Part shown: positions 19,770 to 26,214 of the stretch, piece by piece
Numbering within the stretch: the first letter of the stretch is position 1
How the letters are laid out: each line of letters begins with the position of its first letter
NCBI GenBank assembly: GCA_003134855.1
Contig: PLCS01000004.1
Coordinates: forward strand, 124,001-188,000
DNA: 64,000 nt
Direction: 5' to 3'
Source: Acidobacteriaceae bacterium
Lineage (GTDB): Bacteria; Acidobacteriota; Terriglobia; Terriglobales; Acidobacteriaceae
Made by a program: the position numbers and the translations under genes
The notes under the pieces: generated by a model
The model's database searches: none
Seen by the model: the letters and a program-made list of their open reading frames with translations, nothing else
Told to the model about the DNA's origin: nothing

Positions 19770-20978
19770 CTATGCCTCTCCGGCAGCGGCTGGCTGCACA
19801 TCTTGCGTGGATTGATTGGATTTTAGCGCGTGCGGCAGAAGATGGCGTGGAAGGAAGAATGAGTTGGCAATCACGGTCGGAATCACGGCGCTGGCAATGA
19901 CCGTGCCCACCAGGTAGGAGTACTGCGTCTGGGTGATGATCTGGTGATTGAGGCCGAAGAGCGCGGAGATGGTGCCGAAGGTGAGGCCGGTGGACATCAT
20001 CAGCGTGTAGTAGGCGCCGGAGTTGCCTTCGTAGCGATGCGCGCGCACCGCCGGATAGACGGCAATCGCCTTGGTGAGCGACTTGGCCAGGAAGAGGATC
20101 AGCATCACGGCGGGAGCGGCAATCAGTACCGGAACCAGCACAAACGATCCGGCGCGAATGAAGTAGAAGGGCGTGAGCAGGCCGAAGGTGAGTGTGCGCA
20201 GGCGGCGAATCAGCGAGTGATCCTTGCCCACCGTTCCCGCTAATACCATGCCGATCATGTATGCCGGAAGCACCGCTTCACTTCCCGCCCACATGGCCAG
20301 CCCGCCCATGGCAAAGAGGAGAAAGAGAATGTACTTGGCTTCGATTTCGGAGACGCGCCCGCCGTATTTCATGAAGAACCACGGAGTAATAAAGGGCAAA
20401 ATCACGAAGACCGCAATCGATACAACCACAAAGATCAGCGTCTTGATGGTAAACGGCGAAAAGATCAGCCCCAGCGCGATCACGGTTCCCAGGTCGTTGA
20501 TGAAGCAGGCGGCCAGGATCGACTTGCCATACTCGGTCACGTTGAAGCCCAGCTCGAGCATCACCGAATAGACCACGGCCACGGAGGTCGTTGAAAGCGC
20601 CACGCCGCAAAGCCAGCTGGGCATGATGGCCCAATGCAGCACGTAATGCGCAATGGCCGTGCAACCGAGAAATGGGCCAAAGAAGCCGGCCAGTCCGATG
20701 ACCGTTGTTTCTCGCCATTTGGTTTTGAAGATTACGGGATCGAGTTCGGCGCCGGCCAGGAAGGTGAGCACGATGGCGCCTGTGCCCGCCAGAAAGGCGA
20801 TCCACGGAGTGTTGCCCAACAGCCCGTCCCGCGTTATGAAGGCCACGATGACCAACTGGGCTACCGTGCCGACTACGATTTCCGTGAGCGCCGTCGAGAT
20901 CTTGAACCAGATCGCCAACAGCGTCGCGGCCAAAGCCAGACCCACCCATAGAGCAGCCAGAGCCCACGTGTTCATCAT
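19770..20978 (-). CDS. Cation:proton antiporter, CPA2 family
   Basis: 402 aa, about 12 hydrophobic helices. It fits the Na+/H+ or K+/H+ antiporter fold (KefB/NapA-like): TFLAGAELDPVIFKTKW in helices 3-4, then CGVALSTTSVAVVYSVM and LAACFINDLGTVIALG, which holds the ND motif of the ion site. It has no C-terminal TrkA domain. The ATG at 20978 (MMNTWALAAL) is chosen because AAGGAG lies 8 bp upstream; the open frame extends 18 codons further but through a structured leader. The Usp gene follows within 10 bp. Confidence 0.88.
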   Translation of the reverse strand: MMNTWALAALWVGLALAATLLAIWFKISTALTEIVVGTVAQLVIVAFITRDGLLGNTPWIAFLAGTGAIVLTFLAGAELDPVIFKTKWRETTVIGLAGFFGPFLGCTAIAHYVLHWAIMPSWLCGVALSTTSVAVVYSVMLELGFNVTEYGKSILAACFINDLGTVIALGLIFSPFTIKTLIFVVVSIAVFVILPFITPWFFMKYGGRVSEIEAKYILFLLFAMGGLAMWAGSEAVLPAYMIGMVLAGTVGKDHSLIRRLRTLTFGLLTPFYFIRAGSFVLVPVLIAAPAVMLILFLAKSLTKAIAVYPAVRAHRYEGNSGAYYTLMMSTGLTFGTISALFGLNHQIITQTQYSYLVGTVIASAVIPTVIANSFFLPRHLLPHALKSNQSTQDVQPAAAGEA

Positions 20979-21019
20979 GGATAAAACTCCTTGATTTTCA
21001 TTCAGGGATCGTGCCGGAA

Positions 21020-21107
21020 GATGACTCCGCAACAGGACACCCTGTCAGGAGTCATCATCTGTCGCGCCTACGGGAGGGGACAGCGGTTAAGGGTGAACTC
21101 CTTCACC
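21020..21107 (-). promoter_or_regulatory. Structured leader RNA upstream of the antiporter gene
   Basis: On the minus strand three stems follow each other: GGTGAA-GGAG-TTCACC (21107-21092), CTGTC...GACAG (21083-21059), and GATGACTCC...GGAGTCATC (21056-21020) enclosing an inner ACAGG-GTGT-CCTGT-like stem. The antiporter ribosome-binding site lies about 30 nt further on. Compact multi-stem leaders before cation antiporters are often ion-sensing riboswitches (for example the nhaA motifs that sense Li+). I cannot assign the class from memory. Confidence 0.6.
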
Positions 21108-21172
21108 ACAACCAACACTTCTATTACACGGCGATAGGCGGAGTGGTGTCAACTCCTATGTCTCCGCCTTCG

Positions 21173-21511
21173 CTAGGAGTGGCCTTGATCGCAGCCCAGG
21201 GAGAAGCGCAAAGCGGCACATATCTCGTTCATGCGCATGGGACTCAGATGGCCCACCCGCGCGCCCAATCGATCCTGGCTGACCGTGACCGCATTGTGCA
21301 GATTCACCGCGCAGGAGGACTTCATGCCATCTTCTTCACTCAAAACAACCTCGGAGGGCACGCCTCGGATCGCTGTGGTGATAGGCGCCACGGTGACCGT
21401 CGCGAGATAGGCAATGGCGCTCGGGCGCGTCAGAACGACCACCGGCCTTTTCTTATCGGGTGGGGCGAAGTTGTAAAGGCGAACATCCCCACGGGCTATT
21501 CCGCCGGCCAT
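21173..21511 (-). CDS. MazF/PemK-type toxin
   Basis: 112 aa from the ATG at 21511. It shows the MazF/PemK fold pattern: GDVRLYNFAPPDKKRPVVVLTR (the strand and loop with the RPxxVL signature), TVAPITTAIRGVPSEVVLSEEDGMKSSCAVNLHNAVTVSQDRLGARVGHLS. Family members are sequence-specific endoribonucleases. The start lies inside the antitoxin gene (16-bp overlap), the normal antitoxin-toxin order. The C-terminus (ICAALRFSLGCDQGHS) is typical in length. Confidence 0.88.
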   Translation of the reverse strand: MAGGIARGDVRLYNFAPPDKKRPVVVLTRPSAIAYLATVTVAPITTAIRGVPSEVVLSEEDGMKSSCAVNLHNAVTVSQDRLGARVGHLSPMRMNEICAALRFSLGCDQGHS

Positions 21512-21723
21512 ACAGCCTCCGCTTCCCATTGACGCGATTCGTCCTGCGGCTGCCGCGCATAGCCCTTGCGGTCGCGCTCTTCACAGGCGCGCACCTCCAA
21601 TCTCCGGAGATGTTCCCGCAGCGCTTCGCGCACCAGCGCGGAACGGTTCTGTTTCGTTCGCCGCGCGGCCTGGTCGGCGGCCTGCAAAAGGGTCTTATCG
21701 AGTACGATCTGGACTGTCTCCAT
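21496..21723 (-). CDS. MazE-like ribbon-helix-helix antitoxin
   Basis: 75 aa from the ATG at 21723: METVQIVLDKTLLQAADQAARRTKQNRSALVREALREHLRRLE is a ribbon-helix-helix DNA-binding domain. An acidic and Trp-containing tail (EERDRKGYARQPQDESRQWEAEAVWPAE) should wrap the toxin. The open frame can be extended to a GTG at 21753, but that part holds the promoter and repeats, so the ATG is preferred. It precedes and overlaps the toxin gene. Confidence 0.85.
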   Translation of the reverse strand: METVQIVLDKTLLQAADQAARRTKQNRSALVREALREHLRRLEVRACEERDRKGYARQPQDESRQWEAEAVWPAE

Positions 21724-21735
21724 ATGTGGACTCCA

Positions 21736-21754
21736 CTCCACAGTATACTCCACA
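21736..21754 (-). promoter_or_regulatory. Putative mazEF promoter and operator
   Basis: On the minus strand the 7-mer TGTGGAG occurs twice, 12 bp apart, on either side of TATACT, a good -10 hexamer, and within the palindrome AGTATACT. Direct repeats overlapping the -10 box suit autorepression by the ribbon-helix-helix antitoxin. The -35 element is not obvious. Confidence 0.5.
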
Positions 21755-21850
21755 TGACGATCTTGGATTTCAAAAAGACAGCTCTTCGAAAAGCGATTCT
21801 ATTCGCCGAAACGATTCTATATGCAGGAAATATCCGAGCAAGCAACGCAG

Positions 21851-22088
21851 TTCCTCCCGTAGGGAGGAGACGAAAATAGCCCAGGGTGAAACCCTGGGTA
21901 AGCGTTCGACCGAAAGATTCCCGCCCCGGAGGGGCGGTGTGAAACCCCTGCACGGTCTCTGGATTCAGTGATCCATTGCGAGAGCATTCGATCCGACCCT
22001 ACGGGGCGGATGACCCTCCCTTTGCCTCTTACCCAGGGCTGCGCTGCGCTTGCCCTGGGCTATTTTCGATGGCTCCCTACGGGAGCAG
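21851..22088. repeat. MITE-like palindromic intergenic element
   Basis: About 240 bp bounded by CCTCCC-GTA-GGGAGG (21853-21867) and CTCCC-TAC-GGGAG (22073-22085). Inside, CGAAAATAGCCCAGGG (21871-21886) is the exact complement of CCCTGGGCTATTTTCG (22053-22068), and CTTACCCAGGG (22028-22038) pairs with CCCTGGGTAAG near 21892-21902. Each arm also folds locally (CCCAGGGT-GAA-ACCCTGGG). The centre holds CCGCCCC-GGA-GGGGCGG. It has no transposase. It resembles a non-autonomous mobile or REP-type repeat. Confidence 0.75.
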
Positions 22089-22178
22089 ACCGATGGGGTG
22101 CTGATGGAATGGCCCATCTTGAGGTCCAATTTGAATCGCTGGAATCCGGCAGTGGTGCAGCTTCCGAAGCGGCGGTAA

Positions 22179-22610
22179 TCAAGACGTAATGACCTGATTA
22201 CTGACTCTGCTCCGTTTAAAATACGCTCTTGCTCTTCGAGTGTTCAGATAGTAAAGAAGGAAAACCGCGAGCACAGCTTCACCCAAGAGCATCACCTTCT
22301 CGACAGGGTTTACTCGAAGAAAGAAGTGAACATCGTGGACGTTATAGAAGCAGAGAAAGCAATTCAGCAAAACGAGAATTCTCGCCCAATTCTTCCCTCT
22401 CCAAAAGAACCACAGTACGATGTAACCAGCCACAATGGTAAGAGTGAAAACCGTGATGAAGAAGAATACAGCAAACCGCGTCTTATGCGCATCTGGTTCC
22501 CATAATATTGCATACCCAAGAATGTTGAGGATCGCCATAAGCCATGTTGAGATAGTGACCGCCTTTGGTCGTATTACCATGTCATCTGCTGTTGTTGTCG
22601 ATTCGTTCAC
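22179..22610 (-). CDS. Four-helix membrane protein of unknown function
   Basis: 143 aa. Four hydrophobic segments are visible (about 18-38, 45-70, 75-92 and 104-122), separated by short loops, with a basic C-terminus (NTRRARAYFKRSRVSNQ). I do not recognise the family. The gene is clearly richer in A+T than its neighbours and lies next to the MITE-like repeat, which fits recent acquisition. The start ATG at 22610 lacks a strong ribosome-binding site. Confidence 0.6.
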   Translation of the reverse strand: MNESTTTADDMVIRPKAVTISTWLMAILNILGYAILWEPDAHKTRFAVFFFITVFTLTIVAGYIVLWFFWRGKNWARILVLLNCFLCFYNVHDVHFFLRVNPVEKVMLLGEAVLAVFLLYYLNTRRARAYFKRSRVSNQVITS

Positions 22611-22737
22611 GATCTTGATCCTCTACGCAATCTGCGCTTGAGCATAAGTCTACAGGGCAAACCCATGGCTGCTGTTGCTGGTTCTTGTTCAGTATTGTCA
22701 ACTAACCGGAGACAGCACCATCACTCAGGCATCCCAC

Positions 22738-22762
22738 CCTTCCGCGATATTACCGCGGAAGG
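22738..22762. terminator. Hairpin downstream of the hydrogenase operon
   Basis: CCTTCCGCG / CGCGGAAGG, a 9-bp perfect stem with a 7-base loop, is flanked by CATCCCAC and GGATGGGG. It lies about 40 bp beyond the last hydrogenase gene (minus strand) and probably ends that transcript. Similar CCCACCC...GGGTGGG elements occur elsewhere in the window, so it may belong to a repeat family. Confidence 0.55.
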
Positions 22763-22798
22763 ATGGGGCACGGATCATTCTGACGCAATGAAAAACAG

Positions 22799-23881
22799 CT
22801 ACCTGTCCGTGCAGGAGTAGCACGGATCGATGGAGGCCTGAATCAGCGGCGTGTCGGCCAGCCGCGCGCCCTTCACCATCCAGCGGATCGCCGGCATCAC
22901 GGCAAAAGTTGGCGTGCGGACATGGACGCGGGCGGGATTCCTTGATCCCTCTTTCCAGGAAACCGAGTACATCACCTCGCCGCGCGGCGCTTCCACACGA
23001 GCAGTAGCCGTTCCCGTGGTGAAGACGAACTTCTCGCCCTCGGTGGCTATCTCGCCCGGAGGCAGCTTGCTGAGCGCCTGGCGGAGAATCTTGCAGCTCT
23101 CCATAATTTCGAGCGCGCGAACCAGCAATCGAGCCGTCACGTCCCCTGCCGGCTGCACCGGCACATCGAAATCCATCTCCGTGTAGGCCGCGTAGGGCGC
23201 GGCGCGGCGCAGGTCCTGGGGCAGCCCGGAGGCGCGCGCCACGGGGCCGACAACGCCGAGCGCGACGGCCTTCTCGGTGGTCAGCACGCCGATGCCAGCG
23301 CAACGCGAACGAGCCGTCCGGCTGGTGGTGAAGATAGGAATCACGGTGCGGCCCATCTCCAGTTCGAGCGCCTCGACCAGCCTGAGAATCGACTGCGGGT
23401 CGGTGATGTCGCGATTGACGCCGCCGATGCGGTTCATCGAATAGTTGACGCGGTTGCCGCTGATCGCCTGGAGCACGTCCATCACCTTCTCGCGCAGTTC
23501 GAAGCAGGTCATGAACATCGTCTTGAAGCCCATCAGCTTGGCTGCGATGCCCGCCCAGAGCACGTGCGAGTGCAGCCGCTCCAGCTCTGCCATGATGACG
23601 CGAATATATTGCGCGCGCGGCGGTGGCGTGAGGCCGGTCAGCCCCTCCATCGCATTGCAGAGCGTGAGCGTATGGATATTCGAGCAGATGCCGCAGACCC
23701 GCTCCATCAGCGCGATCACCTGAATGTAGTTGCGCGTCTCGGCCAAGTGCTCAATGCCGCGAAAGTTGAAGCCGATATGAAGCTGGGCGTCGATCACCGT
23801 CTCGCCTTCGCAGATCAGATCCAGCTTGTAGGGTTCTTCGAGCGCCGGATGATAGGGGCCCATGGGGATTTTGTAGCTCAT
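22799..23881 (-). CDS. Group 4 [NiFe] hydrogenase large (catalytic) subunit
   Basis: 360 aa. It resembles NuoD but keeps both nickel-ligand motifs: RVCGICSNIH (RxCGxCxxxH) at residues 61-70 and DPCYSCTDR at the very C-terminus (352-360). Complex I NuoD lacks them; the nuoD in this window (42738-43904) does. This makes it the catalytic subunit of an energy-converting membrane hydrogenase of the Ech/Hyc type. It ends right after the second motif with no extension, so maturation may not need C-terminal cleavage, as known for some Ech/CooH proteins. It is the last gene of a six-gene operon; no hyp maturation genes are nearby. Confidence 0.92.
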   Translation of the reverse strand: MSYKIPMGPYHPALEEPYKLDLICEGETVIDAQLHIGFNFRGIEHLAETRNYIQVIALMERVCGICSNIHTLTLCNAMEGLTGLTPPPRAQYIRVIMAELERLHSHVLWAGIAAKLMGFKTMFMTCFELREKVMDVLQAISGNRVNYSMNRIGGVNRDITDPQSILRLVEALELEMGRTVIPIFTTSRTARSRCAGIGVLTTEKAVALGVVGPVARASGLPQDLRRAAPYAAYTEMDFDVPVQPAGDVTARLLVRALEIMESCKILRQALSKLPPGEIATEGEKFVFTTGTATARVEAPRGEVMYSVSWKEGSRNPARVHVRTPTFAVMPAIRWMVKGARLADTPLIQASIDPCYSCTDR

Positions 23882-24321
23882 TTTTTCTCCTGACTTACAG
23901 CCACGGTGTTACTCGCGGCTACGGCGTCGCGCAGATTCACGCCCAGCGTATCTCCTTGGCGCAGAAGCAATGGTTCGTACTCGCGGCCCTGAAAGTCCAG
24001 GGAATATTCCTCGTGAATCTCGCGCTCGATCCAGTCCGCGGCTTCGCAGAGGTCGAAGATGCTATCGATGGAGTGCGCGGCCAGCGGAAAGCTAAAGCCC
24101 AGCAACTGGCCGTCAAGGTCCCAGTGATACTCCAGGCGAAAGCCCTCATTCTTTGGCAACTGATAGGCGGTGATGGTGATGAACCGCGCATGAAGCTCGT
24201 TCATCGCCTTGGCCAGCTCGCGCACATTCGTCGCGCCCAGTGTGAGCCAATGCACGCCGCCCTTTTGAATCCATGGTTCTGTGGTCCCCAGTTTTTCTGA
24301 AATGCTTTCGAGCGGGGTCAT
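23878..24321 (-). CDS. Hydrogenase 30-kDa-type subunit (NuoC/EchD-like)
   Basis: 147 aa. It matches the small NuoC-like subunit of Ech-type hydrogenases: VHWLTLGATNVRELAKAMNELHARFITITAYQ, FRLEYHWDLDG, and the family signature IFDLCEAADWIEREIHEEYSLDFQGREYEPLLL (compare the complex I pattern WxEREIxDxxGIxFxGHP). The subunit links the catalytic large subunit to the membrane arm. The start and stop overlap both neighbours by 4 bp. Confidence 0.88.
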   Translation of the reverse strand: MTPLESISEKLGTTEPWIQKGGVHWLTLGATNVRELAKAMNELHARFITITAYQLPKNEGFRLEYHWDLDGQLLGFSFPLAAHSIDSIFDLCEAADWIEREIHEEYSLDFQGREYEPLLLRQGDTLGVNLRDAVAASNTVAVSQEKK

Positions 24322-24740
24322 TGTGTGCCTCCAGGGACGGGTTCTACCGCGGGTACGGCGACCGGCGGCGCCGCCGCGACGGCCGGTTTAACGGGCGGCT
24401 TGCGCTTAAGAGTGTAGGATTTTTTCAGTTCGCCGATGGTAAGGTAAATCGGCGGGCACTCCGAGTCCTGGCTGAGCGCGTGTTCCTTGCAGCCCTCGAC
24501 GCAGCGCCCGCAGAAGGTGCATTGGCCGGGATCGTAGCTCCAGGTGAACTCGCCCTTGCCGCCCTTGAACTCGATGGCGCGTGCGGTGCAGCGCATCTTG
24601 CAGATGGCGCAGCCACTGCAGAGCGCTGGATCGAAGCGGACAAGGCCGCGGTAGTGTTCGCTCACCTTGGGGCGCGCGGGAAAGAGCGTTGTCCGCGAGC
24701 CGCCCCACAGGTTCTTCCACATCATGGTCAGAATATTCAT
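24318..24740 (-). CDS. Hydrogenase ferredoxin-like subunit (NuoI/EchF-like)
   Basis: 140 aa. Two 4Fe-4S binding motifs are visible: CSGCAICKMRC (about residues 41-51) and CTFCGRCVEGC (about 73-83), each CxxCxxCxxxC, though the usual proline after the last cysteine is missing in both. The C-terminal third is a Pro/Ala/Val-rich tail without obvious structure. It passes electrons between an external donor, probably ferredoxin, and the proximal cluster of the small subunit. It overlaps its neighbours by 4 bp. Confidence 0.88.
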   Translation of the reverse strand: MNILTMMWKNLWGGSRTTLFPARPKVSEHYRGLVRFDPALCSGCAICKMRCTARAIEFKGGKGEFTWSYDPGQCTFCGRCVEGCKEHALSQDSECPPIYLTIGELKKSYTLKRKPPVKPAVAAAPPVAVPAVEPVPGGTQ

Positions 24741-25669
24741 GCTCTAAACCTCATAAAAAGCGCGGATGCAACGGCCAGAACCGCGAAGATCAGCGTGCAT
24801 TGCCAGTAAAAGCGCACCGTGGTATCGATCTGCAAGCGCGCCGTGGCCGCCGCCACCACCGACAGCAGAAGCACGAGGCCAAAGGAGAGCGCGACGAAGA
24901 CCAGAGCGGCAACCCACCAGAGCGTGAAGGCCGGAGCAATCAGCGTCGCCACCAGGCCCGTAGCCGCAACCCATTCCAGCCCATGCGAAAGCTCCCACAT
25001 GGCCAGCTCGGGTCCGGCGTACTCGGTCATGGGGCCGGAGTAGATCTCCTGCTCCGCGTTGGGCAGCGAGAAGGGATTCAGATGGAGCTTGGCGGGCAGG
25101 CAAACCAGAATCGCCACAATGCCCAGCCAGCGCAATGGCGAGCTGGGCAATTGCGCCAGCGCCGAGAGGCTGAATGTGTGCTGCGAGGCGGCGATGGAGA
25201 TAATCGCCAGCAGGAAGACGATGTTGTAGGAAACGCTGAGGACAGCCTCGCGCGCCGAGCCTATCTCGCCGAAGATCGAGCCGGAAGAGAAGCCTGCGGC
25301 GATGATGCACATCGAAGGGACTTCCAGCAGCGCCAGAAGCAAGATCAAGTCGCCCTCAAAGCCGCCCGAAGCGGGTAGCACCGGCAACAGGCCCACCGCG
25401 CCCGCCGCCGCCGAAACCGCAATCAGCGGCCAGGCCCTCATCAGCAGGCCACCGATACCGCTGCGAGGTGGCGTGCTCTTGCCCAGCAGCTTGATGAAAT
25501 CGAAGAACGGCTGCATAAAGGGAGGGCCGATGCGGCCTTGCATCCGCGCGACCGCCTTGCGTTCTACCCAGAGGAAGAACCACGCGGCTGGCACGGCAAA
25601 GAGCAAGCCGGGAAAGATGAGCAGGCGGGCGAGAGCGGTTTTCAGGCCAATCAACAGATCCATGTTCAT
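24737..25669 (-). CDS. Hydrogenase membrane subunit (NuoH/EchB/HycD-like)
   Basis: 310 aa, about eight transmembrane helices. The NuoH-family signature appears as WVERKAVARMQGRIGPPFMQPFFDFIKLLGK, the first loop that touches the small subunit, and as LNPFSLPNAEQEIYSGPMTEYAGPELAMWELSHGLEW in the later acidic loop. This subunit joins the electron-transfer module to the ion-translocating part. It lies in the same overlapping operon; the ATG at 25669 is inside the end of the small subunit gene. Confidence 0.9.
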   Translation of the reverse strand: MNMDLLIGLKTALARLLIFPGLLFAVPAAWFFLWVERKAVARMQGRIGPPFMQPFFDFIKLLGKSTPPRSGIGGLLMRAWPLIAVSAAAGAVGLLPVLPASGGFEGDLILLLALLEVPSMCIIAAGFSSGSIFGEIGSAREAVLSVSYNIVFLLAIISIAASQHTFSLSALAQLPSSPLRWLGIVAILVCLPAKLHLNPFSLPNAEQEIYSGPMTEYAGPELAMWELSHGLEWVAATGLVATLIAPAFTLWWVAALVFVALSFGLVLLLSVVAAATARLQIDTTVRFYWQCTLIFAVLAVASALFMRFRA

Positions 25670-26214
25670 GCCCGCACCTCTTCATTTTTCAATTCCGTTG
25701 TGGCCGCGCATGGGCAAGCGCCTTCGCATCCCGGCCCAACCAAGGGCATGACGACAGGCGCGATGGGCAACTTTTTCGCGGCTCTCTCGGCCAGGATCTC
25801 CGCCGCCTTGGCGACACCCTGGATGATGGCGTCGGGACGGGGCGGGCAGCCGGGTACAAAGACATCCACCGGAACGTGCCGGTTGAGCGGCCCGTCCAGC
25901 GTGCGGCTATCGATGAAGACGTTGGTCGTTGCCGGGCAGGAGCCGATGGCCACCACAGCCTTGGGCCCACAGACCTGGTCGTAGACAGTCTTGATGGCGT
26001 TCACCGCATTGTGGGTGACAGGGCCGGTGATGCAAAGAATGTCAGCGTGGCGCGGACTGCCTTCCAGGCGCACGCCCAACTGCTCAGCGTCGTAACGTGG
26101 CGTGAGGCTGGCGATCAGCTCAATATCGCAGCCGTTGCAACTGCCCCCGTTCATGTGGAAGAGCCATGGGCTGTGGCGCCGGGAGTAGCACATCAATTTG
26201 TTCCAGAGGTTCAT
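25666..26214 (-). CDS. [NiFe] hydrogenase small subunit (NuoB/EchC-like)
   Basis: 182 aa. It carries the proximal 4Fe-4S cluster, with ligands visible as GGSCNGCDIEL, AIGSCPAT and FVPGCPPRPDAII. The spacing CxxC...C...C fits group 4 hydrogenases rather than the CC pair of complex I NuoB. After the normal end the protein adds a short Cys-rich tail (VGPGCEGACPCAATTE) with three cysteines, unusual for the family; it might bind a metal or be a remnant. It overlaps its neighbours by 4 bp. Confidence 0.9.
   Translation of the reverse strand: MNLWNKLMCYSRRHSPWLFHMNGGSCNGCDIELIASLTPRYDAEQLGVRLEGSPRHADILCITGPVTHNAVNAIKTVYDQVCGPKAVVAIGSCPATTNVFIDSRTLDGPLNRHVPVDVFVPGCPPRPDAIIQGVAKAAEILAERAAKKLPIAPVVMPLVGPGCEGACPCAATTELKNEEVRA

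Noticed and set aside
22799..23881. Annotation as a second NuoD of complex I
   Set aside because: Both nickel-binding motifs of [NiFe] hydrogenases are present (residues 61-70 and 352-360), which complex I lacks.
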